Shown: one piece after another, positions 7,143 to 15,382 of the stretch
How the letters are laid out: each line of letters begins with the position of its first letter
Numbering within the stretch: position 1 is the first letter of the stretch
Origin: PALSA-555 sp035468285
GTDB taxonomy: Bacteria; Actinomycetota; Acidimicrobiia; IMCC26256; PALSA-555
Length of the DNA: 31,222 bases
Reading direction: 5' to 3'
Assembly: GCA_035468285.1 (NCBI GenBank)
Contig: DATISY010000072.1
Span: 1 to 31,222 of the forward strand
Position numbers and translations under genes: made by a program
Notes under the pieces: generated by a model
Told to the model about the DNA's origin: nothing
Databases searched by the model: none
Seen by the model: only the letters and a program-made list of their open reading frames with translations

Positions 7143-7865
7143 TCAGAGCACGCCGCGGGCGATCGCCGCGGCGCCTGCGATCGCCGACAACGTCAGCACC
7201 GCGGGTCGGAGCCAACCCGAATCCACGAACGGGTGCAGGTGACGGCTCGCCCACAAGCCACCGACCATGAACGGCGCCAACGTCGCCGCGAAGACGGCTT
7301 GGTCCCCGGTGATCGTCCCCGTCGCGGCGTACCCGATCAGGGACATGACCGCGCTCGTGGCGAAGAACCCGCCCAGCGTGGACCGAGCCACCGGGCCCGG
7401 GCGGTGCTGGAACAGCAACGCCACCGGAGGCCCACCGACCGACGACGCGGTCCCGAACACGTTCGAGAGGAACCCCGCGGTGAGCGCCGAGCCCGATGTC
7501 ACCGGGATCGGCGGTGACAGCACGCTCAACGCCACACCGCTGAGCGTGACGGCCCCCACGACGATCGCCAGCTGGGTGGCGTCGACCACGCCGACGATCG
7601 CCAAGCCGATCAGGGTGCCCGGCACCGCGCCGAGCAGCATCCAGCGCAGCGCCCGCCACTCGACCGCGTCATGCTCGCGTCCCACGGTCGACACCGCGAG
7701 CGGGAACGCGACCAGCACCAGCGACGCCGGCAACGCCTCCGGGATCACCAGAGCGACGAACGGCGCCGCGAGCAGGTTGAGTCCGAACCCCACCGACCCC
7801 TGCACCACCGAGCCCACCGACACCGCGGTGGCCGCCACGAGGAACGCCCCGATCCCGACATGCAC
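7143..7865 (-). CDS. TauE/SafE (TSUP) family membrane permease
   Basis: 240 residues, hydrophobic throughout with about seven or eight predicted membrane segments. It shows the two repeated signature stretches of the TSUP family: an N-terminal GSVVQGSVGFGLNLLAAPFVALV and, in the second half, GFLSNVFGTASSVGGPPVALLF. TSUP members export or import sulfur-containing organic anions such as sulfite, sulfoacetate or taurine-derived compounds; the substrate here cannot be assigned. The GTG start at 7865 is 43 bases from the divergent miaB. No sulfur-metabolism gene is adjacent. Confidence 0.85.
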   Translation of the reverse strand: MHVGIGAFLVAATAVSVGSVVQGSVGFGLNLLAAPFVALVIPEALPASLVLVAFPLAVSTVGREHDAVEWRALRWMLLGAVPGTLIGLAIVGVVDATQLAIVVGAVTLSGVALSVLSPPIPVTSGSALTAGFLSNVFGTASSVGGPPVALLFQHRPGPVARSTLGGFFATSAVMSLIGYAATGTITGDQAVFAATLAPFMVGGLWASRHLHPFVDSGWLRPAVLTLSAIAGAAAIARGVL

Positions 7866-7893
7866 GCCGAGGGATCCTGACAGACCCGGCCCA

Positions 7894-7899
7894 TAGACT
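7894..7899 (+). promoter_or_regulatory. -10 element (TAGACT) for near-leaderless miaB
   Basis: TAGACT (TANNNT) ends nine bases before the miaB ATG in the 43-base divergent gap. No good -35 was found. Confidence 0.45.
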
Positions 7900-7908
7900 C
7901 ACACTCCC

Positions 7909-9258
7909 ATGTCCCGGCGCTTCCATGTCCGCACGTTCGGATGCCAGATGAACGAGCACGACTCCGAACGGCTCGCGGGGCTCCTCGCCGCCGACGGCAT
8001 GGAACCGACCGACGACCCCGAACGCGCCGACGTCATCGTCCTCAACACCTGCTGCATCCGCGAGAACGCCGACAACCGCCTCTACGGCCACCTCGGCCAC
8101 CTCAAGAGCCTCAAGGACCGCCGCCCCGGCCTCCAGATCGCCGTCGGTGGCTGCCTCGCCCAGAAGGACCGTGACCGAATCCTCGACCACGCCGGCCACG
8201 TCGACGTCGTCTTCGGAACCCACAACCTCCATCACGCCCCCCAGCTCCTCGCCCAGGCCCACCGCAGCGGCCCCGTCGTCGAGATCCTCGAGGAGCACGG
8301 CGGCGACAGCCCGACCGTCCCCGCCCATCGAGCGAACCGGCACACCGCGTGGGTCACGATCCAGATCGGCTGCGACAACGCCTGCGCCTTCTGCATCGTC
8401 CCCAGCGTCCGTGGCGGCGAGATCAGCCGACGCCTCGGCGACATCGTCCACGAGGTCGAACAGCTCGCCGCCGACGGCGTCACCGAGGTGACGCTCCTCG
8501 GCCAGAACGTCAACTCCTACGGCCGCGATCTAGGCGCCGGCCAGTACCGACCGCAGTTCGCGGACCTGCTGCGGGCCGTCGACGGCGTCGACGGGATCCG
8601 ACGCATCCGGTACACGTCGCCCCACCCGAAGGACCTCCGACCCGACACCATCGACGCCATGGCCAGCTGCCCCGCGGTCTGCGAGCAGCTCCACCTCCCG
8701 CTCCAAGCAGGCAGTGACCGGACCCTCGCCCGGATGCACCGCGGCTACACGGCCGAGCGCTACCTCGCCCGCCTCGACGCCGCCCGCGACGGCATCCCCG
8801 ACCTGGCGGTCACCACCGACCTCATCGTCGGGTTCCCCGGCGAGACCGAAGCCGACTTCGCCGAGACCCTCGCCGTCGTCGACGCCGCCGACTTCGACGC
8901 CGCCTACACCTTCATCTTCTCGCCTCGTCCGGGGACCGAGGCCGCCGAGCTGGTCGACGACTTCGTCCCGCCCGAGGTCACCCGGGACCGGATGGCCCGC
9001 CTCACCGCCGTCGTCGAACGCCATGCCCTCGAGCACAACCCGGCTCGCGTCGACAAGATCGAAGAGGTCCTCGTCGACGGACCCTCCAAGAAGGACCCGG
9101 CCCGGCTCACCGGCCGCACCCGGCAAGGCAAGCTCCTCCACTTCACGCCCGACGACGACGTCCCCGCCGGCTCCTACCGCCACGTCCGGGTCCTCGACGC
9201 CGCGCCCCACTGGCTCGCGGGTGACCCGATGCCTCGCATCCCGGTCACCGCGGGCTGA
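7909..9258 (+). CDS. miaB: tRNA-2-methylthio-N6-dimethylallyladenosine synthase MiaB (radical SAM)
   Basis: 449 residues. MiaB methylthiolates isopentenyladenosine at tRNA position 37, acting after MiaA, whose gene follows directly. The N-terminal MTTase domain has RTFGCQMNEHDSER (Cys12), NTCCIRENAD and VGGCLAQKD. The radical-SAM cysteines are CDNACAFC (Cys155/159/162), followed by IVPSVRGGEISR. The GQNVNSYG motif is characteristic of MiaB. The last ~65 residues make a TRAM domain. First gene of miaB-miaA-dapF-hflX. Confidence 0.97.
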   Translation: MSRRFHVRTFGCQMNEHDSERLAGLLAADGMEPTDDPERADVIVLNTCCIRENADNRLYGHLGHLKSLKDRRPGLQIAVGGCLAQKDRDRILDHAGHVDVVFGTHNLHHAPQLLAQAHRSGPVVEILEEHGGDSPTVPAHRANRHTAWVTIQIGCDNACAFCIVPSVRGGEISRRLGDIVHEVEQLAADGVTEVTLLGQNVNSYGRDLGAGQYRPQFADLLRAVDGVDGIRRIRYTSPHPKDLRPDTIDAMASCPAVCEQLHLPLQAGSDRTLARMHRGYTAERYLARLDAARDGIPDLAVTTDLIVGFPGETEADFAETLAVVDAADFDAAYTFIFSPRPGTEAAELVDDFVPPEVTRDRMARLTAVVERHALEHNPARVDKIEEVLVDGPSKKDPARLTGRTRQGKLLHFTPDDDVPAGSYRHVRVLDAAPHWLAGDPMPRIPVTAG

Positions 9259-10195
9259 GGCGGGAGCACCGACGGTCCAGCACCTCGCCCTCGTCGGGCC
9301 CACCGCGTCCGGCAAGTCCGCGGTCGCGGTCGAAGTCGCGCAGGCCCTCGGCGACATCGAGATCGTCTCCCTCGACTCCATGCAGGTGTACCGGGGCCTC
9401 GACATCGGGACCGCCAAGCCCGACCGGCGGGCCCGCGCTGGTGTCCCGCATCATCTGATCGACGTGGTCGACGCCGACGCCGACTGGTCCGTGGCCCGCA
9501 CCCAGACGGACGCGCGGGCGACCGTGGCCGACATCGAGGCCCGGGGCCGGCGGGCCCTCCTCGTCGGCGGCACCGGCCTCTACGTCCAAGCCGTCGTCGA
9601 CGACTTCCACCTCCCGGGGGAGGACCTCGCGCTGCGGGCCGAGCTCGCAGCCCGCATTGAGCAGCCCGGCGGGATCGCCGCCGCGTACCAGGACCTCGTC
9701 ACGCGGGATCCCGTGGCCGCCACCCGCATCGATCCCCACAACGCCCGGCGCATCGTCCGTGCCCTCGAGGTGATCGCGCTCACCGGCGCACCGTTCTCCT
9801 CCTTCGGGGACGGCGTCGCCACGTACGGCACCCCCAGCTTCCCGATCGCCATCGCCGGCCTCTGGCTCCCCCGACCGGTCCTGGCGCGCCGCATCGCCAC
9901 CCGGGTCGAGGCCATGCGCCAGGCGGGCTTCACCGACGAGGTCCGCACCGTCCTCGCCACACCCGGCCTCAGCCGCACCGCCCGCCAGGCCATCGGCTAC
10001 CACGAGCTCGCCGAGACCCTCGAGCAGGGCGCCGAGCCCGACGACGCGACCTACGACACCATCACCCGACGGACCCGGTCCCTCGCCCGCCGCCAGCGCA
10101 TGTGGTTCCGACGCGACCCCCGCATCACCTGGCACGCCACCACCGACAATCCCTGCCGGATCGTCCCCACGCTCCTGGCAACCTGGACCCCGTGA
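9221..10195 (+). CDS. miaA: tRNA dimethylallyltransferase MiaA (start uncertain)
   Basis: Transfers a dimethylallyl group to A37 of tRNAs reading U-initial codons. The P-loop is LVGPTASGKS, followed by IVSLDSMQVYRGLDIGTAKP, LVGGTGLYVQAV and the C-terminal RRTRSLARRQRMWFRRD. The start is odd: the only canonical in-frame start near the N-terminus is GTG 9221, inside miaB (38-base overlap), which adds 17 unconserved-looking residues. Between 9224 and the P-loop there is no ATG, GTG, TTG or CTG. An ACG at 9272, with GGGAG five bases before it, would give the usual MiaA N-terminus and 307 residues instead of 324. Whichever start is right, the gene is intact and its stop overlaps the dapF start. 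Confidence 0.92.
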   Translation: MTRCLASRSPRAEAGAPTVQHLALVGPTASGKSAVAVEVAQALGDIEIVSLDSMQVYRGLDIGTAKPDRRARAGVPHHLIDVVDADADWSVARTQTDARATVADIEARGRRALLVGGTGLYVQAVVDDFHLPGEDLALRAELAARIEQPGGIAAAYQDLVTRDPVAATRIDPHNARRIVRALEVIALTGAPFSSFGDGVATYGTPSFPIAIAGLWLPRPVLARRIATRVEAMRQAGFTDEVRTVLATPGLSRTARQAIGYHELAETLEQGAEPDDATYDTITRRTRSLARRQRMWFRRDPRITWHATTDNPCRIVPTLLATWTP

Positions 10196-11010
10196 TGCGG
10201 CTCCACAAGCTCCACGCCACCGGCAACGACTTCCTCGTCGCGGACGCGCCCGGGCCCCCGCCCGCGGCCGTCGCCGCCCTGTGCGATCGCCACCGGGGTA
10301 TCGGCGCCGACGGCCTCATGATCCTCGGCCCCGGCGACGCCGAGGTCGACTGCACCATGACCCTCTTCAACGCCGACGGGAGCCCCGCCGAGATGAGCGG
10401 CAACGGCGTCCGCTGCCTGGCGTGGGTCGCCGTCGACGCGGGCCTGGCCCACGACGACCACCTCGTCGTCGGCACCGCCGCCGGCACCCGCACCCTCGAC
10501 CTCGACCGCGACGCGTCGACGGGCGCCCTGCGCAGCGCCACCGTCGACATGGGCCGGGTCACCTTCGACCCCGCCGCGATCCCACTCGACGCGCCCAGCG
10601 CCCTCGATCTCGAAGTCGGCTACCACGGGGTCACCTACCGGGGCGACGCCGCCGGCATCGGCAACCCCCACCTCGTCCTCTTCGTCGACGACGTCGAGCA
10701 CGCCCGCGTCACCCAGCACGGACCGCACCTCGAGCACGACCCCCGCTTCCCGAACGGCACCAACGTCGAGTTCGTCCACGTCAGCGACCCCGACGAGCTC
10801 CGGATGCGCGTCTGGGAGCGCGGTGTCGGGGAGACCTTGTCCTGCGGGACCGGGGCGTGCGCCGCGGCAGCCGCAGCGCACCGGCGGGCCCTCGTCGGTA
10901 CCGAAGTCACGGTCCACGTCCCCGGGGGTGACCTCTCCGTGCACCTCGGCGACACCACCCGCCTCGGCGGCCCCGTCCGGCACGTCTTCCACCTCGACGT
11001 CGAGGGGTGA
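10195..11010 (+). CDS. dapF: Diaminopimelate epimerase DapF
   Basis: 271 residues. Converts LL-diaminopimelate to the meso form for lysine and peptidoglycan, by a cofactor-free two-base mechanism. Both catalytic cysteines are present: Cys74 in SGNGVRC and Cys217 in LSCGTGACA. The N-terminus KLHATGNDFLV and NADGSPAEMSGNG are family hallmarks. The ATG at 10195 shares its first base with the miaA stop; a GTG at 10192 is the alternative start. It supplies the step after dapC/dapD, which lie 3 kb downstream. Confidence 0.97.
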   Translation: MRLHKLHATGNDFLVADAPGPPPAAVAALCDRHRGIGADGLMILGPGDAEVDCTMTLFNADGSPAEMSGNGVRCLAWVAVDAGLAHDDHLVVGTAAGTRTLDLDRDASTGALRSATVDMGRVTFDPAAIPLDAPSALDLEVGYHGVTYRGDAAGIGNPHLVLFVDDVEHARVTQHGPHLEHDPRFPNGTNVEFVHVSDPDELRMRVWERGVGETLSCGTGACAAAAAAHRRALVGTEVTVHVPGGDLSVHLGDTTRLGGPVRHVFHLDVEG

Positions 11011-11014
11011 ACCC

Positions 11015-12319
11015 GTGACCAGCCCCGACGGGCGCGCCCGCCGCCGCCTCACCGCCACCGAAGTCGACCTCGAGGTCCTGCGCCAACGCGCCCTCCTCGT
11101 CGGCACCGGTGTCGGGAGCCACCACGTCGCCGAAGCCGAAACGTCACTCGCCGAGCTCGCCCTCCTCGCGGACACCGCCGGCGCCGATCCCGTCGAGTCG
11201 GTGCTGCAACGACGCGACCATCCCGACCCGGCGACCTACGTCGGGGCCGGCAAGGTCGACGAGCTCCGCGGCCTCGCCGAGACCCTCGACATCGACGTCG
11301 TCGTGTTCGACGACGAGCTCACCCCCGCCCAGCAGCGCAACCTGGAGCAACGCCTCGGGCGCGACGTCGTCGACCGCGTCGCGCTCATCCTCGACATCTT
11401 CGCCCAGCACGCCACCAGCCAAGAAGGCATGCTCCAAGTCGAGCTGGCGCAGCTCCGGTACCGGATGCCGCGGCTCCGCGGCCGGGGCATCAGCCTCAGT
11501 CAACAAGGCGGCGGCATCGGGACACGCGGACCCGGGGAGACCCAGCTCGAGGTCGACCGGCGCCGGATCCAACGGCGAATCACCAAGCTCGAGCAGGACC
11601 TCAAGCGCCTGGGTCGCACCCGCGCCACACAACGCAAGGCCCGACGGCGACGGGCGCTCCCAACCGTCGCGCTCGTCGGGTACACGAACGCGGGGAAGTC
11701 GACGCTGCTCAACCGCCTCACCGACGCAGGCGTCCGGGTCGAGGACCGCCTCTTCTCCACCCTCGACCCGACCACCCGTCGGCTCCGGCTCACCGGGGGT
11801 GAGACCGTCCTCTGCTCCGACACCGTCGGGTTCGTCCGCCGGCTCCCGCACCAGCTCGTCGAGGCGTTCCGATCCACGCTCGAGGTCGTCAACGACGCCG
11901 ACCTCATCCTCCACGTCGTCGACGGCTCCGCACCCGACGCGCCCGCCCAGATCGCCGCGGTGCACACCGTGCTCGACGAGATCCACGCCACCGACATCCC
12001 CGAGCTCCTGGTCGTCAACAAGCTCGACATCGCCGAGGCGACCCAGGTGCGCGACCTCTGCGAGGGCGAGGCCGCGCTCGCCGCGTCCGCCGTGACCGGC
12101 GAAGGCATCGACAAGGTCCTCGACGCCATCGGGGAACGGCTCCGCGCCCTCGGGACGGTCATCGAGCTCGTCGTGCCGTACGAGCGGGGTGACGTCCTCG
12201 CCGGGCTCCACCGCGACGGCGAGGTGCTCGTCGAAGTCCACGCCGACACCGGAACCCGAGTCCGGGCCCGCATCGACGGCGCCAACCTCAGCCGCTACCG
12301 CGAGTTCGTCACGGGCTGA
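11015..12319 (+). CDS. hflX: Ribosome-associated GTPase HflX
   Basis: 434 residues. HflX splits stalled or stressed ribosomes using GTP. The N-terminal HflX domain contains YVGAGKVDEL and DDELTPAQQRNLEQRLG, a glycine-rich linker (GISLSQQGGGIGTRGPGETQLEVDRR) and a coiled helix. The G domain follows: P-loop GYTNAGKST (residues 222-230), DTVGFVRRLPHQLVEAF (switch II) and NKLD. The GTG start lies four bases after the dapF stop. Last gene of the miaB run. Confidence 0.97.
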   Translation: MTSPDGRARRRLTATEVDLEVLRQRALLVGTGVGSHHVAEAETSLAELALLADTAGADPVESVLQRRDHPDPATYVGAGKVDELRGLAETLDIDVVVFDDELTPAQQRNLEQRLGRDVVDRVALILDIFAQHATSQEGMLQVELAQLRYRMPRLRGRGISLSQQGGGIGTRGPGETQLEVDRRRIQRRITKLEQDLKRLGRTRATQRKARRRRALPTVALVGYTNAGKSTLLNRLTDAGVRVEDRLFSTLDPTTRRLRLTGGETVLCSDTVGFVRRLPHQLVEAFRSTLEVVNDADLILHVVDGSAPDAPAQIAAVHTVLDEIHATDIPELLVVNKLDIAEATQVRDLCEGEAALAASAVTGEGIDKVLDAIGERLRALGTVIELVVPYERGDVLAGLHRDGEVLVEVHADTGTRVRARIDGANLSRYREFVTG

Positions 12320-12511
12320 GCGGACCCCGCACCCGCGCCGTCGTCGGCGTGAGGGGGCGCGTCTGCACAAATCGGACACGCGCATCGCTCGCAAGCTCGG
12401 CGCGATCGCATCGTCCTTTCGGCGGTTGCGGTCCGGCCTCGTCCCCGGTCCCGCCGGCCACCTCGCCTTGCTCGCCGGGGTGCACAGCAGCCATGATCCC
12501 CGCTCACCAAT

Positions 12512-12520
12512 GGGGAGGGC
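12512..12520 (+). promoter_or_regulatory. Ribosome binding site (GGGGAGGGC) of the secreted-protein gene
   Basis: A purine-rich Shine-Dalgarno stretch ends seven bases before ATG 12528 and selects this start. It is notable because most first genes here look leaderless. The 208 bases between hflX and this gene hold no other clear signal. Confidence 0.6.
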
Positions 12521-12527
12521 AGCAAGT

Positions 12528-13169
12528 ATGAGGAGATGCCTCACGGCGTCCATCGTTGTGATGCTCGCGTCGGCATTCGGGCTCGGAGCCAGCGCCAGCG
12601 CGTCGGTCGCGACCAAAGGCAAGCCCAAGACGACCAAGGCCGAGTCGTCGATGATCAACAACCACGTGCCCCCGGCCACGGCGAGCAGCTGCCACGGCTA
12701 CACCGCCGGCGAGAAGAAGTACCTCCTCAAGTACTTCCCGAACGAGAAGGCGCACATCAAGAACGTCGTCACCGCCGTCCAGTGCTTCCCGACCGCCCAG
12801 GGGAGCCCCGACGAGGTCGACTACGTCCAGTTCGCCAACCTCAACGACCTGTACGGCCTCTACCAAGCCACGCTCGACTTCTACAACCTCCAGGGCGCAC
12901 CCGGACCGCAAGCGAACACCACGGGCGGCGGCGGCGGCCTCGCCGGCCCCACGCCGAAGACCTGCCCGTCCGAGAACTCGTACGGCCCCACCGGTGGGAC
13001 ACCGTTGGGCCGCGTGCTGTGCCATCCCTCGTCGAGCTCAGGGTCGGGGGACCTGGTGTGGACCCAGGAGCCCCTCAAGATCTACAGCGAGGCGCTCTTG
13101 AAGACAGACCCGGACGGCTCGTTGCTGAAGGCCTTCTTCACCAGCATCAACTCCGGACCGGAGGGTTGA
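12528..13169 (+). CDS. Secreted protein of unknown function
   Basis: 213 residues. A signal peptide is clear: MRR, a hydrophobic core TASIVVMLASAFGLGASASA, then small residues near 25-28; it lacks a lipobox. The mature part has cysteines in CHGYTA, VQCFP, KTCPSE and RVLCHPS that could form two disulfides. The sequence pattern 'LLKYFP..AVQCFP..EVDYVQFANLNDLYGLYQ..LGRVLC..GDLVWTQEPLKIYSEAL' resembles, by eye, an extracellular module fused to Ser/Thr kinases and other secreted proteins in actinobacteria. That match is from memory. Function unknown. It is followed by a strong UUCG hairpin and is probably monocistronic. Confidence 0.8.
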   Translation: MRRCLTASIVVMLASAFGLGASASASVATKGKPKTTKAESSMINNHVPPATASSCHGYTAGEKKYLLKYFPNEKAHIKNVVTAVQCFPTAQGSPDEVDYVQFANLNDLYGLYQATLDFYNLQGAPGPQANTTGGGGGLAGPTPKTCPSENSYGPTGGTPLGRVLCHPSSSSGSGDLVWTQEPLKIYSEALLKTDPDGSLLKAFFTSINSGPEG

Positions 13170-13196
13170 TCACACCAGGCTGACGCCGAGGGACGG

Positions 13197-13226
13197 AGCG
13201 TCGTGCCGCTTCGGCGGCACGACGCT
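13197..13226 (+). terminator. 13-bp stem with TTCG tetraloop
   Basis: Perfect inverted repeat AGCGTCGTGCCGC / GCGGCACGACGCT closing a TTCG loop, 27 bases after the secreted-protein stop. No T-run follows. It is a likely U-less actinobacterial terminator. Confidence 0.75.
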
Positions 13227-13296
13227 GCCGGTCTCGCGGAATGAAGCGCGTCGCGCCGCGCGCGTTCGTCACCCGCTGGCGACCCGAGGCCGGCGG

Positions 13297-13302
13297 TAGC
13301 CT
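13297..13302 (+). promoter_or_regulatory. -10 element (TAGCCT) for leaderless dapC
   Basis: TAGCCT ends exactly six bases before ATG 13309, so the transcript should start at or beside the ATG. Confidence 0.5.
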
Positions 13303-13308
13303 GCTCCC

Positions 13309-14457
13309 ATGTCGGTTCGGGGCTCAGCGACCGGCTTCGTCCCACCTCCGTACCCCCACGACCGCCTGCACGGCGTGCGTGACATCGCCGGCGCCGCCCC
13401 CGGAGGCCTCATCGACTGCTCAGTCGGGACGCCGGTCGACCCGCTCCCCGACATCGCCGAGGAGGCACTCGTCGCGGCCATGGGCTCGGCGCGCGGCTAC
13501 CCGCCCACCATCGGCACCGACGAGTACCGACGCGCGGCAGCCGACTGGGTGTCCCGCCGATTCGGCGTCACCGTCGACCCGGCGGCGCTGGTCGCGTGCG
13601 TCGGCACCAAGGAGCTGGTGGCGTCACTACCCCGGTGGCTCTCGCTGCGCACCCCCGGGCGAGACACCGTGCTCTACCCCGGCGTCTCCTACCCGAGCTA
13701 CGCGATGGGGGCGACCCTCGCCGGCCTGCGGGCCGTGCCCGTCCCCGTCGACGCCGAGTGGCGCCCCGATCTGTCGCGCGTCGCGCCGTCGGACGTCGAG
13801 CGTGCCCTGCTCCTCTGGCTCAACGACCCCGCCAACCCCACGGGCGTGACCGCGACGCCTGAGGCGCTCGCAGGGGCCGTCGACTGGGCCCGCGCCCGCG
13901 GGATCGTCGTCGCGAGCGACGAGTGCTACGCCGAGTTCACCTTCGACGCCGAGGGCCGACCGGCGGAGCCGGTCACTGCCCTCACCTCCGGGCCCGACGG
14001 CGTCCTCGCCGTGCATTCGCTGTCGAAGCGATCGAACATGGCCGGGCTCCGGGCGGGCTTCGTCGCCGGGGACGCCGACCTCGTCACCTACCTCGGGGAA
14101 GTCCGCAAGCACGCCGGCCTCATGGTCCCAGGACCGATCCAGGCCGCCGCCGCCGCCGCGCTCGGCGACGACACCCACGTCGACGAGCAGCGGGACCGGT
14201 ACGCCACCCGCCGCCGCCGGGTGCTCCCCGCCCTCGCCGCCCGGGACATCAAGCACGTGGGTGGCCCTTCCACGTTCTACCTGTGGCTCGAATCCCCCGT
14301 CGGGGACGGGTGGGGCCTCGCCGCGGAACTCGCGCGCCTCGGGGTCCTCGTCGCCCCCGGGGACCTCTACGGCGATGCCGGTGCCGGCCAGGCCCGCTTA
14401 GCGCTCACCATCCTGGACCACCAGGTCGACGATCTGATCGCGCGGCTCCAGGTCTGA
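13309..14457 (+). CDS. dapC: Succinyldiaminopimelate transaminase (PLP aminotransferase, DapC type)
   Basis: 382 residues, class I/II PLP-dependent aminotransferase. It shows YPPTIGTDEYRRA near the N-terminus, NDPANPTGV (PLP-contacting Asn), ASDECYAEFTF (Asp/Tyr) and the Schiff-base lysine in HSLSKRSNMAGLRAGF. Actinobacterial DapC opens like this protein (PPYPHDRL), converting N-succinyl-2-amino-6-ketopimelate to N-succinyl-diaminopimelate with glutamate. The adjacent dapD, which makes its precursor, supports the assignment over a generic aminotransferase. Confidence 0.9.
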   Translation: MSVRGSATGFVPPPYPHDRLHGVRDIAGAAPGGLIDCSVGTPVDPLPDIAEEALVAAMGSARGYPPTIGTDEYRRAAADWVSRRFGVTVDPAALVACVGTKELVASLPRWLSLRTPGRDTVLYPGVSYPSYAMGATLAGLRAVPVPVDAEWRPDLSRVAPSDVERALLLWLNDPANPTGVTATPEALAGAVDWARARGIVVASDECYAEFTFDAEGRPAEPVTALTSGPDGVLAVHSLSKRSNMAGLRAGFVAGDADLVTYLGEVRKHAGLMVPGPIQAAAAAALGDDTHVDEQRDRYATRRRRVLPALAARDIKHVGGPSTFYLWLESPVGDGWGLAAELARLGVLVAPGDLYGDAGAGQARLALTILDHQVDDLIARLQV

Positions 14458-14520
14458 CCGTCCGTCAGTCGGCGGGGCCGAGCCCCACCGGTCGCTCGGT
14501 GCGAGTCCCGCCGGGATCTC

Positions 14521-14526
14521 TAGGGT
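14521..14526 (+). promoter_or_regulatory. -10 element (TAGGGT) for dapD
   Basis: TAGGGT ends seven bases before ATG 14534. The gap is 'gagggac', which could also serve as a weak Shine-Dalgarno if transcription starts upstream. Confidence 0.4.
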
Positions 14527-14533
14527 GAGGGAC

Positions 14534-15361
14534 ATGAGCGACCTCGAACACCAGATCCAGAAGCTCTGGGAACATCGCGACGACCTGGACGCGGTGATGT
14601 CGGCGACGGAGGCCCGCGACGCAATCCACGCCACGATCGACCTTCTCGACCGGGGCGAAGCACGCGTCGCCGAACCCGTCGGCGACCGAGTCATCGTCCA
14701 CGAGTGGCTGAAGCAGGCGATCCTGCTGCTGTTCCGGATCTCTGAGATGGAGACCATCGAACTCGGACCCTTCGAGTACGCGGACAAGATCCCGCTGAAG
14801 CATCGCTACGAGCAGACCGGGGTCCGGGTCGTGCCCGGCGGGTCGGCCCGGTGGGGCTCCTACGTCGGACCCGGGGCGATCCTGATGCCGAGCTACGTCA
14901 ACATCGGGGCCTACGTCGGTCCCGAGACGATGGTGGACACCTGGGCAACGGTCGGCTCGTGCGCACAGATCGGAGCCCGAGTGCACCTCTCCGGCGGCGT
15001 CGGCATCGGCGGAGTCCTCGAGCCCGCACAGGCAGCACCCGTCGTGGTCGGCGACGACTCGCTCATCGGGAGTCGCAGCATGATCACCCAAGGCGCGCGG
15101 GTCGGGAGAGGCTGTGTACTCGGCGAGGGAGTCCTGCTCAACCCGGGGATCCCCGTCATCGACGCCGAGACCGGCGCCGAGCTCAGCCGCGGCGTCGTCC
15201 CCGACTGGTGCGTCGCGGTCTCCGCGACCCGGAACCGCCGCTACCCCGGCGGAGACTTCGGTCTTCCCTGCGTCCTCGTGGTCAAACGCCTCACCGAAGG
15301 GGAACGCCACGAGAAGTCACGGTTGAACGACATCCTGCGAGAACACGGCGTCGCGACCTGA
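14534..15361 (+). CDS. dapD: 2,3,4,5-tetrahydropyridine-2,6-dicarboxylate N-succinyltransferase DapD
   Basis: 275 residues. Uses succinyl-CoA to open and succinylate tetrahydrodipicolinate, the first step of the succinylase lysine/diaminopimelate branch. A helical N-terminal domain (to about 90) precedes a left-handed beta-helix made of hexapeptide repeats. The block LMPSYVNIGAYVG..TMVDTWATVGSCAQIG..VHLSGGVGIGGVLEP is nearly the E. coli-type DapD sequence. This is the ~275-residue proteobacterial class rather than the longer mycobacterial class. ATG 14534 is preferred to a GTG at 14525. Ends 21 bases from convergent lexA. Confidence 0.96.
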   Translation: MSDLEHQIQKLWEHRDDLDAVMSATEARDAIHATIDLLDRGEARVAEPVGDRVIVHEWLKQAILLLFRISEMETIELGPFEYADKIPLKHRYEQTGVRVVPGGSARWGSYVGPGAILMPSYVNIGAYVGPETMVDTWATVGSCAQIGARVHLSGGVGIGGVLEPAQAAPVVVGDDSLIGSRSMITQGARVGRGCVLGEGVLLNPGIPVIDAETGAELSRGVVPDWCVAVSATRNRRYPGGDFGLPCVLVVKRLTEGERHEKSRLNDILREHGVAT

Positions 15362-15382
15362 CGGCGCGGGCCCGGTTTTCCG

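Noticed and set aside
11144..12679. Long minus-strand open frame opposite hflX (and similar ones opposite nrdJ at 19823-21307 and opposite the phosphotransferase at 22997-24475)
   Set aside because: Antisense frames stay open by chance in this GC-rich DNA; the translations are low-complexity and the sense genes are unmistakable.
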